A stretch of DNA of 20,050 bases from a virus: positions 1 to 20,050 of the IMG/VR virus record IMGVR_UViG_3300048587_000624; one strand, 5' to 3'. The position numbers and the translations under genes are program-made. The notes beneath the pieces are model-generated. The model was not told the DNA's origin. It worked only from the letters and a program-made list of their open reading frames with translations, and did no database searches. Shown here one piece after another: positions 1 through 5,651 of the stretch (positions are counted from its first letter, which is position 1; each line of letters starts with the position of its first letter).

Positions 1-72
1 GATCTCGAGCGCACTTGGTGATGCGTCGATCCTAGTGATGGGAGGTAAGGGTGGGGCGGTCGCCCCGAGGTG
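1..72. other. Left flank, no gene recognised
   Basis: These bases lie beyond the stop codon of the serine recombinase. I see no coding region that can be supported. There is a short inverted repeat, GGGGCG-GT-CGCCCC, at 53-66, but no T tract follows it on either strand, so it is not a convincing terminator. Because integrase genes usually sit next to the attachment site, the prophage/host junction could be here or just outside the window. No second copy is available for comparison. Confidence 0.3.
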
Positions 73-1692
73 CTACCTGAGCCTGATGCGGTGGTGCTCT
101 GGAATCGAAATCGAGTCCCCGCAACCAATTTCAGAAACGCCGATCGCTTTCAAGAGCAGGCGCCCGGGATCCACGGAGAAGGTGGCCCAGGCGCCTTCGT
201 CGTTTTGGGAGATGGAGATCTCGCCGAAGAAGGCGCGCAGCGCCGGCCTGGCCTGCTCGATGTCACCGTTGAGGGCGGTCTCGATGGCGAGCAGCTGGCG
301 ACGGTAGCGGGCCATGAGGTCATCGATCTTCAGCTCGGCGCCGGGCTTCCTGGGCGCCAGGCGGCTGGCCAGCTCCATCCTGTTGGCTTCAGCGGCCTTC
401 AGGCGCGCCGTCAGAGCTTCGGAATGGCCCATGGCTGCAATGGCATCCACCAGGCGGGCGATCTCCTTGTCCAGGCCTGCTAGGGCAGCCTTGGCGGCGC
501 AGGAGGCCTCCGCGGCGGTTCTTTGGCGCCTGGCCAGCACCACCCCCACCTCTTTCCGCAGCTTGACCACCGCGGCCGGGGCGAGCAGCTCGGCCCGGAC
601 CACCGCCATCAGGCGCCGCTCGGTGGCCGTGCGGCCCACACTGACCCCGGTGCAGACAGATGCCCCCCGGTCCTTGTGGATGCCGCAGCCGTATTTATGG
701 CTGTTGATGGCGATCACGGCACCGCCGCAGATCCCGCACTTCATCAGACCGCCCAGGAGGGTCCGCGGCCGCGGGCCGCTGCCCTTGCCACCGTTGCCCA
801 TCCGGCCGCCGTCCATGCGCGCCCTGGCTGCCGCCCAGAGATCGTCCGGCAGGATTCGCAGCTCCGGGCGCTCCTCGACCATCCATTCATGTCGCGGCCG
901 GTCCAGGCGCGTGCGCTTCTTCGTTTCCGGGTGGATCACCCACTTCGATCGATTCCAGATGTACCGGCCGACGTAGAGCTCATTGTTCAGGACGCCGCTG
1001 CCCTTGAGCGGGCTGCCGTAGAGCGCCGAGACCGCCCAGGTGCCGCCGCGGCCGGTCTGGACGCCGAGGCGGTTGAGCTCGGCCGCGATGCGCTGGCAGC
1101 TCCAGCCGTCGGCGTACCGTTCGAAGATCCAGCGCACCCAGCCGGCCTGATCCTCGACCACCTCGAGCTTGCGCACCTGGCACGCCTCGATCGACCGATA
1201 TCCGTAGGACATCCCGCCGGCGTGGCCGCCGCGGCACACCTGGCCGGTGAGGCCGCGGTGAGTCTTCTTTGCCAGGGCACGGAGGTATTCCTGGTTCACG
1301 GCGCCGTAGACCACCCGTGGCAGTTCGCGCCCCTCGTGCAGCGTGTCGTAGCCGTCCGAGATGCCGATGATGCGGATGCCGGCGAACTCCAGCCCGCGGA
1401 TCACCTGCTCCTGGTCGATGATGTCGCGCCAGCAGCGGTCCAGGCACTCGATGATCAGCACGTCGAACTCGCCGCGATGGGCCGCCTCGAGCATGGCGCG
1501 GCCGCCCGGGCGCTGGATGGTCGGCACCGATGCCGAGATCTCGCGGTCGGAGAAGCGCAAGCCTATCTCGATGCCCAGCGCCGCCGCCCGCTGGTCCTGC
1601 AGACGTTCCTGGTCGTCGATCGAGGTGTCGCGCTGGTTATCCGAGCTGTACCGGCTGTAGCTGGCCGCGCGTTGAGTGTGCGAGGTTGTCAT
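73..1692 (-). CDS. Large serine recombinase (phage integrase/excisionase type)
   Basis: This 539-aa protein has the architecture of a large serine recombinase. The N-terminal resolvase fold has Y12-S-R-Y-S16-S-D-N-Q20, where S16 aligns with the catalytic serine of the usual YxRxS motif, and the ECLDRCWRD segment carries active-site arginines R86 and R89. A Recombinase domain follows (GYRSI and onward), then a zinc beta-ribbon (MKCGICGG, later GCGIHK and a further Cys), a charged helical region likely to form a coiled coil, and a C-terminal tail. Large serine recombinases cut and rejoin attP and attB through a phosphoserine link. I chose ATG at 1692 because the resolvase motif follows at once and an AGGAT lies about 11 nt upstream. 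The upstream in-frame extension is arginine-rich and lies in a neighbouring ORF. It is the last gene of the leftward operon, so it may be expressed on induction. Confidence 0.93.
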   Translation of the reverse strand: MTTSHTQRAASYSRYSSDNQRDTSIDDQERLQDQRAAALGIEIGLRFSDREISASVPTIQRPGGRAMLEAAHRGEFDVLIIECLDRCWRDIIDQEQVIRGLEFAGIRIIGISDGYDTLHEGRELPRVVYGAVNQEYLRALAKKTHRGLTGQVCRGGHAGGMSYGYRSIEACQVRKLEVVEDQAGWVRWIFERYADGWSCQRIAAELNRLGVQTGRGGTWAVSALYGSPLKGSGVLNNELYVGRYIWNRSKWVIHPETKKRTRLDRPRHEWMVEERPELRILPDDLWAAARARMDGGRMGNGGKGSGPRPRTLLGGLMKCGICGGAVIAINSHKYGCGIHKDRGASVCTGVSVGRTATERRLMAVVRAELLAPAAVVKLRKEVGVVLARRQRTAAEASCAAKAALAGLDKEIARLVDAIAAMGHSEALTARLKAAEANRMELASRLAPRKPGAELKIDDLMARYRRQLLAIETALNGDIEQARPALRAFFGEISISQNDEGAWATFSVDPGRLLLKAIGVSEIGCGDSISIPEHHRIRLR

Positions 1693-1813
1693 GTGTAACA
1701 GTATCCTGCGCCGGCGCCGGGGACTCAAGGGCCGCCAGCTCGTCAAGATATTCCGCCACGATCCGCTCGGCGAGGATCTCGATGAGGCGATCGACGGCGT
1801 CGGCGCGGGTCAT
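1637..1813 (-). CDS. Small protein overlapping the recombinase start
   Basis: A 58-aa ORF starts 4 nt after the methylase stop (TGACTCAATG) and overlaps the first 56 nt of the recombinase gene in another frame. The first 30 residues (MTRADAVDRLIEILAERIVA and onward) look like a real amphipathic helical protein. The C-terminal half lies in the overlap and is low in complexity. There is no strong ribosome binding site, so translation would rely on coupling to the upstream methylase. I do not recognise the family. Its position suggests a cofactor of the recombinase, such as a directionality factor, or a coupling peptide that helps translate it, but no motif shows this. Confidence 0.55.
   Translation of the reverse strand: MTRADAVDRLIEILAERIVAEYLDELAALESPAPAQDTVTHDNLAHSTRGQLQPVQLG
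1692..1702 (-). promoter_or_regulatory. ACTGTTACACA site at recombinase start codon
   Basis: Read on the minus strand this 11-mer is ACTGTTACACA. It matches the AGTGTTACACA site in the switch region (13768-13778) at 10 of 11 positions and shares TGTTACAC with the site at 14177-14187. It ends on the A of the recombinase ATG. It may be an operator, or a DNA site shared by the regulatory circuit. Binding is not shown. Confidence 0.4.
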
Positions 1814-1817
1814 TGAG

Positions 1818-2690
1818 TCAGAGCGCTGCAGCAAAGAGACCGTGCCGGCCATGCAGGGCGTGCTGGCAGGCTGGATTGAGCCACAGCACCTCCCGCCGCA
1901 AGGAGGTGCCTCTTCCTGCCGAGATCCGCGCTGTGGTGGTTCGCTTCTCCCACCCAGGGAGGGCTCGGTCGTAAAGCTCGGATGCGTATCCGGACAGCAC
2001 CACCATCCCCTTTACCCCCCCCCGCAGCGCATCGAGCAGCGCCAAATGGTCCTCGTCTGTCATCTCGTGCCGGTAGCCGCGGTTGGCGTTCTTCGGATTT
2101 ACCCGGCAGCGCGTCTCGTGCAGGTAGGGCGGGTCGATGTAGTGCAGCGTCTCAGGCGTATCGTGAGCCAGGATCACCTCGATCGCCGGCCTGTTCTCGA
2201 TCAGCACCCCCGTGAGGCGCTGGCCAACCGCCGCAAGGTTGGACGGATACATCGCCCAGGTATGCTGCGCCGTCTCGTACTCTCGCTTCGTGTCGATGCG
2301 AAAGCCCGTCGATCCCTTCGTCGCGCCGGCAGAGCCGAAGCCCATCATGGCGCGCACCACAAGGCGACGGGCGCGCTCGACAGGATCCTCAGCCGGCTCC
2401 CACGCAAGGTCGAACTCCGCCCGGGCGTAGGGCGTGAAGACCAGCAGCTCGGCCAGCCGGCGTCGGGTCTGCTCGCCCTGCAGCACCCGGAACAGATTGA
2501 CGACGTCGCCATCGAGATCGTTGTACACCTCCGCATAAGCGCGCGGCTTCTGCACCAGCACGCCGGCCGCCCCGCCGAAGGCCTCCACGTAGCTCCGGTG
2601 TGGCGGGAAATGGCCGATGATCCACGGGGCCAGGCGGAACTTGCCTCCGTGGTATCGGATGACGGGACGGGTAACGGTCATTTCAGCCAT
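1818..2690 (-). CDS. D12-class adenine-specific DNA methyltransferase (Dam-like)
   Basis: This is a class D12 N6-adenine DNA methyltransferase of about 290 aa. Near the N terminus is IRYHGGKFRLAPWI, matching the (K/R)YxGGK-type motif that starts the AdoMet fold. EAFGGAAGVLVQKP follows as the FxGxG AdoMet-binding motif, then NDLDGDVVNLFRVL. YIDPPYL is the DPPY catalytic motif. Length and order fit the Dam/D12 family. In phages such enzymes often protect DNA from host restriction or affect replication and packaging timing. The start could be ATG at 2696, 2690 or 2681. I used 2690, which overlaps the end of the DUF4031 gene by 8 nt and has a G-rich GGTGG upstream. No partner endonuclease is adjacent, so it is probably an orphan methylase. 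Confidence 0.9.
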   Translation of the reverse strand: MAEMTVTRPVIRYHGGKFRLAPWIIGHFPPHRSYVEAFGGAAGVLVQKPRAYAEVYNDLDGDVVNLFRVLQGEQTRRRLAELLVFTPYARAEFDLAWEPAEDPVERARRLVVRAMMGFGSAGATKGSTGFRIDTKREYETAQHTWAMYPSNLAAVGQRLTGVLIENRPAIEVILAHDTPETLHYIDPPYLHETRCRVNPKNANRGYRHEMTDEDHLALLDALRGGVKGMVVLSGYASELYDRALPGWEKRTTTARISAGRGTSLRREVLWLNPACQHALHGRHGLFAAAL

Positions 2691-3036
2691 GCCCATCCAC
2701 CAAGTGCGCCATGGCTGTTTTTCCGGCGCGGCGCGGGTGGCCGACGAACGTGTTGCGAACCCACTCAATCGCCTCGTCCGGCGATCCCAGCCGGCCCGTT
2801 GCCCGGCGCCGCATTGCCATGCAGCCGATCTGGCGCATGGTCACCTCGACGGCGCCGTGCTGCACGGCCAGGGCGCGCTTGGCCAGGCAGATGTCGTAAT
2901 GGTCGCCCTGGTACCAGCGGCGCCGGATGCCGATGCGACTGGCCATCGCGTGCAGCTCATCCTCGGTGTCGGCGATCATGTGGCACATCACCAACCGGCC
3001 GAAGCGGGCGCGCATGTCGTCGACGTAGACGGTCAT
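2683..3036 (-). CDS. DUF4031 domain protein
   Basis: The 117-aa product begins MTVYVDDMRARFGRLVMCHM, the typical start of DUF4031 proteins common in phages and actinobacteria. Other family-like segments are IADTEDELHAMASRIG, the HYDICLAKRALAV stretch and VTMRQIGCM. The biochemical role of DUF4031 is not established. ATG at 3036 was chosen because the conserved family N terminus begins there and because it forms a 4-nt ATGA overlap with the upstream 66-aa gene. The open frame extends upstream, but that part is a shadow of other genes. It precedes the D12 methylase, so it sits in a cluster with ASCH, DUF5131 and methylase genes. Confidence 0.85.
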   Translation of the reverse strand: MTVYVDDMRARFGRLVMCHMIADTEDELHAMASRIGIRRRWYQGDHYDICLAKRALAVQHGAVEVTMRQIGCMAMRRRATGRLGSPDEAIEWVRNTFVGHPRRAGKTAMAHLVDGHG

Positions 3037-3233
3037 TGCTCCGGGCTCCAACAAAAAACGTCGTTGTCCGTCCACGCCGGCCCCAGCTCGTTGAACGTGT
3101 TCCCCGCGATGCCGAACGCCGGCTTGACCGCCTGCCACTTCTTCGCGTGCTGCCAGCGGTAGTAACAGCCGGCCAGCGGCGCGTTCCTGGCCGGATGCTC
3201 CGGCGGCAATGTGTGCAGCAGGGCGGCGATCAC
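3033..3233 (-). CDS. Conserved-looking small phage protein, function unknown
   Basis: This 66-aa ORF is rich in aromatic residues, with the stretches AGCYYRWQHAKKWQAVKPAF and NELGPAWTDNDVFCWSPEQ. It has ATGA-type 4-nt overlaps with genes on both sides (upstream gene ending 3230, DUF4031 start 3036), which strongly supports it as a translated member of the operon. I recognise no domain. There is no signal peptide or membrane segment. The WxxxKxAFGI-like segment suggests a small helical fold, but no role can be assigned. Confidence 0.75.
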   Translation of the reverse strand: MIAALLHTLPPEHPARNAPLAGCYYRWQHAKKWQAVKPAFGIAGNTFNELGPAWTDNDVFCWSPEQ

Positions 3234-3649
3234 GATTCACCCTGCCCATCGCGCATGCGATCGAGCTCCGCGTTCGCCGCGCGGAACAGCTCGCCGCTCT
3301 GGCGTTTCCAGAAGTCCTCGGAGACGTCGGCCAGGGTGCGCAGGGCCCGCAGCTCGTCGCCGGTGGCGCCGAGGCGGCCGCGGTCCTTGTAACGGTCGCG
3401 GATGTTCTCCAGGGCGATGCCGGCGAGGTCGCACACGGCGAGCGTGGCCTGGTCGCCCTTGTGGTTCGCGGCCACGGTGAGCAGATCCCGGCAGTCGGCC
3501 AGCACGTCGAACTGGCGGGGCTTGGCCCAGCCGCCGGCCAGGCCCTCGATGGCCAGGCGCTCGGTGAGGCCCACCTCTGGCGCCAGGTGCATGGCCACCA
3601 GGGTGGGGCAGCGGGCAGGGCGCGGCCGGCGCTTGTGCGGGCGGCTCAT
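3230..3649 (-). CDS. Hypothetical phage protein, basic N terminus
   Basis: A 139-aa protein. The N terminus MSRPHKRRPRPARCP is strongly basic and proline-rich. A mostly helical remainder follows, including a charged segment from about residue 75 (NIRDRYKDRGRLG) and an acidic/helical C terminus (ELFRAANAELDRMRDGQ). The ATG at 3649 forms an ATGA overlap with the stop of the upstream ASCH-type gene, which fixes the start. The frame stays open further upstream, but that part lies over the ASCH-type gene and is compositionally a shadow. Short basic/helical proteins of this layout occur in early regions of proteobacterial prophages, but I cannot name a Pfam domain. The basic tail could contact nucleic acid; this is inference. 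Confidence 0.75.
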   Translation of the reverse strand: MSRPHKRRPRPARCPTLVAMHLAPEVGLTERLAIEGLAGGWAKPRQFDVLADCRDLLTVAANHKGDQATLAVCDLAGIALENIRDRYKDRGRLGATGDELRALRTLADVSEDFWKRQSGELFRAANAELDRMRDGQGES

Positions 3650-4248
3650 GGCGTCACCCGCTTGAATGAGATCACCCAGACCCACGGATTCGCGGTCCAT
3701 GATTCCGTGCCGTTGATCTGTTCCCATAGCGAGCGGAAGCTGTCTTTGGCGTTTGTGCAGTAGGCCAGCGGCTCGGTGTAGTGTTTCCACGCCCCATTCT
3801 TGTGGCGCTCTATCCCTTCTGCGATGGCATCCTCCTCGCTGATGTCGTTCAACCGCTCGACGCGGACGGCGACGATCTCCAGCGTGATGCGGGAGAGCCT
3901 GCGCGGCATGTGAATCGACGGCCGCCAGGTGACGTTGTGCCAGTAATCCGAATCGTCGCTCTCTGCCTTGTACCAGCAGACCATTCCGTTGAGTGTGTCG
4001 AACTCGCTGAACGTCTCGCGCACCCAAAGCCGGTCGCCTGGCTGGCCGTAGGGGCTCCACGGCGAGAGGCATTCTCCTGGTGTGCTGCAGACGAGGGCGA
4101 ATCTGCCACCCCAGGCTGCGTCGTATCGCCCGTCGTCAAGGGGTGTGATGGTCGGCTGCGGCTTCACGATCCGCCGCGTCTTCGCCTTGCGGTCTTCCAG
4201 GATTGCGCGGACCATGCCGCCAGAGAATAGAATTGGCCGTTCAATCAT
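3646..4248 (-). CDS. ASCH-type phage protein (often labelled morphogenetic protein)
   Basis: A 200-aa protein with the hallmark start RPILFSGGMVRAILEDRKAK followed by TRRIVKPQP, then PGDRLWVRETF, then RPSIHMPRRLSRITLE with the RVERLNDISEEDAIAEGI motif, and a C-terminal ANPWVWVISFKRV. These are features of the ASCH-like family frequently seen in phages and sometimes annotated as phage morphogenetic protein, although no morphogenetic role is established. ASCH domains are PUA-like folds proposed to bind RNA or modified nucleobases. The ATG at 4248 is 11 bp from the ATG of a divergent small gene at 4260. It is followed by an ATGA overlap with the next gene. Neighbouring DUF5131 and methylase genes make a nucleic-acid modification context plausible but unproven. 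Confidence 0.85.
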   Translation of the reverse strand: MIERPILFSGGMVRAILEDRKAKTRRIVKPQPTITPLDDGRYDAAWGGRFALVCSTPGECLSPWSPYGQPGDRLWVRETFSEFDTLNGMVCWYKAESDDSDYWHNVTWRPSIHMPRRLSRITLEIVAVRVERLNDISEEDAIAEGIERHKNGAWKHYTEPLAYCTNAKDSFRSLWEQINGTESWTANPWVWVISFKRVTP

Positions 4249-4259
4249 CGGAGGGCTCC

Positions 4260-4460
4260 ATGGGAACTTACAACCGTGAATACAAGGGGGTCGCCTACAC
4301 CATCGACACTCACGAGAGTCGTGGGCGCTGGCGTTGGTCCTGCACGCTCGGAGACGAATTCTTTGAAATCCAAGACAAGGCGCTTCCTTCTGAAGCCATT
4401 GCCATCAATGAGGCAGATGCTGACGCTCGCTACCGGATTGATAACGGAGCAGGGAACTAG
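4260..4460 (+). CDS. Small protein on the opposite strand within the operon
   Basis: A 66-aa ORF starting MGTYNREYKGVAYTIDTHES, with a consensus-like GGAGGG 5 nt before the ATG. The protein looks like a small beta-rich fold (alternating Tyr/Val/Ile, then RWRWSCTLGDEFFEIQ) with an acidic helical tail. It resembles short unannotated prophage proteins, but I cannot name a family. It is the only rightward gene inside about 13.7 kb of leftward genes. Its ATG lies 11 bp from that of the ASCH gene and its stop lies 2 bp from the DUF5131 stop. Any promoter would sit within the start of the ASCH gene. GC content is visibly lower than its neighbours, which suggests separate acquisition. An overlapping antisense ORF (4245-4466) is a competing reading. 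Confidence 0.65.
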   Translation: MGTYNREYKGVAYTIDTHESRGRWRWSCTLGDEFFEIQDKALPSEAIAINEADADARYRIDNGAGN

Positions 4461-4462
4461 CG

Positions 4463-5371
4463 TCACGGCAGAACCTCCGGATATTCATCGTGCAGCACGC
4501 CGTCGAGCAGGCGGCCGGCGGTGCGTTTGCCGACCTTTCTAGCGAGGATCCGGCTTGAGAAATCGTTGTGCCAGCCTTTACAGTCGTCGCCAGACTCAAA
4601 ATCCGGAAGGCCGTGCGCATCGAAGAAATCGCCATGCTGTGAGAACAGGAACGGCGGCTGGGCATCATGCTCGTATGGCACCCATTCACCCCATTGTTTG
4701 AATAGGAACGGCACGCCGGCGGTCGCGCATTGATCGCGCAGCGAACGTGCCCAGGCCGGATGCATCGGCCGCGCCTTCGGGCCGGATTCGCCGCCGACTA
4801 TGACCCAGTCCAAAGACGGGACGCTATCGAACGCCTCCATCAGATCGACCGGCCCGAGCAGCGGCTCCGCGCTTATCCACCGCACCGCCGCCGGCGTCTG
4901 CAGCAGCAGCGGGATCCGCTCGTCGGCGGCAGCCTGGTCCTCGACGCTGACGCCGAGCCAGACGTGCGGCAGCGGCTGCCAATCGAACTCCGACCACAGC
5001 AGGAACTGCATGCGGGCAGCGCGCTTGGTGAGAACCTGGAAGGTGTGCTGCGGGCAGGCCGCCATGACGTCGAAGACGGCGCGGATGAAATCGGCCGGCA
5101 CCTTATCGTGGAACAGGTCCGCCCGCGGGCAGACGAAGATCCGGCGCGGGCGCTTCCAGGCGAGCGGGCTGCGGGCGCCGGCCAGCTTCTCCGGGTGGCA
5201 GCGCACGTCGTTGAAGGGGCGGCCGAACCACTCGCTCTTCGGGTTCTTCGACCAGCGGGTCTCCACCTCCCGCTTCGCGTAGCAGTGCTTGCAGCCGGCC
5301 GAGATCGGGTCGCAGCCGGTGACCGGCGACCAGGTCGCGTCGGTCCATTCGATGGCGCTTTTATCGGTCAT
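4463..5371 (-). CDS. Phage Gp37/Gp68 family protein (DUF5131), radical-SAM-like Cys motif
   Basis: A 302-aa protein of the phage Gp37/Gp68 (DUF5131) family. The N terminus SAIEWTDATWSPVTGCDPIS is the family signature, with cysteines C20, C27 and C30 (CX6CX2C) in GCDPISAGCKHCYAKR. This arrangement recalls a radical SAM iron-sulfur site, though the spacing differs from the classical CX3CX2C. Other typical blocks are RRIFVCPRADLFHD, QVLTKRAARM, WLGVSVEDQ, ISAEPLLGP, WVIVGGESGPKARPM and FLFKQWGEW. Length is normal for the family and no frameshift is seen. The reaction it catalyses is not known to me. The start ATG at 5371 lies inside the last 11 nt of the upstream 88-aa gene. Confidence 0.92.
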   Translation of the reverse strand: MTDKSAIEWTDATWSPVTGCDPISAGCKHCYAKREVETRWSKNPKSEWFGRPFNDVRCHPEKLAGARSPLAWKRPRRIFVCPRADLFHDKVPADFIRAVFDVMAACPQHTFQVLTKRAARMQFLLWSEFDWQPLPHVWLGVSVEDQAAADERIPLLLQTPAAVRWISAEPLLGPVDLMEAFDSVPSLDWVIVGGESGPKARPMHPAWARSLRDQCATAGVPFLFKQWGEWVPYEHDAQPPFLFSQHGDFFDAHGLPDFESGDDCKGWHNDFSSRILARKVGKRTAGRLLDGVLHDEYPEVLP

Positions 5372-5627
5372 AAACGTCCTCCATGCCCAGGCGAGAGAGG
5401 TGCACCTTGATCATCTTCCGTGCCTTCTCTTCGTCCATGGCCGCGAAGGCCGCATCGGCTTTGTTCCAACCGTCGTCGGTGTCCGGGAACTGCAGGGCGG
5501 TCGAACAGACGCCGAGGCCTTCCGGCTGGAAATGCACGCGCACCTCCGGCCGATTGTCGGCGGCGCCGACGTCGATCGTCACGAGAACCTGGTCATCGTC
5601 AGGTCCGTAGAGTTTTGCAAAAGACAT
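5361..5627 (-). CDS. Small acidic phage protein, function unknown
   Basis: An 88-aa protein beginning MSFAKLYGPDDDQVLVTIDV, with a beta-rich first half (VRVHFQPEGLGVC) and a helical second half (WNKADAAFAAMDEEKARKMI). AAAGGAT followed by an A tract lies directly before the ATG, a good ribosome binding site for a new translational start after the helicase. It overlaps the DUF5131 gene by 11 nt. No known domain is recognised, and there is no signal peptide or TM segment. Confidence 0.8.
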   Translation of the reverse strand: MSFAKLYGPDDDQVLVTIDVGAADNRPEVRVHFQPEGLGVCSTALQFPDTDDGWNKADAAFAAMDEEKARKMIKVHLSRLGMEDVYDR

Positions 5628-5651
5628 TTTTTTATCCTTTCGGTTGATCCG

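Noticed and set aside
53-66. GGGGCG-GT-CGCCCC as terminator of the recombinase
   Set aside because: Only a 2-nt loop and no T run downstream on the minus strand.
523-1698. Long open frame on the plus strand opposite the recombinase
   Set aside because: Antisense shadow of a clear serine recombinase. The product is rich in Ala, Arg and His with no recognisable motif, as expected in GC-rich DNA.
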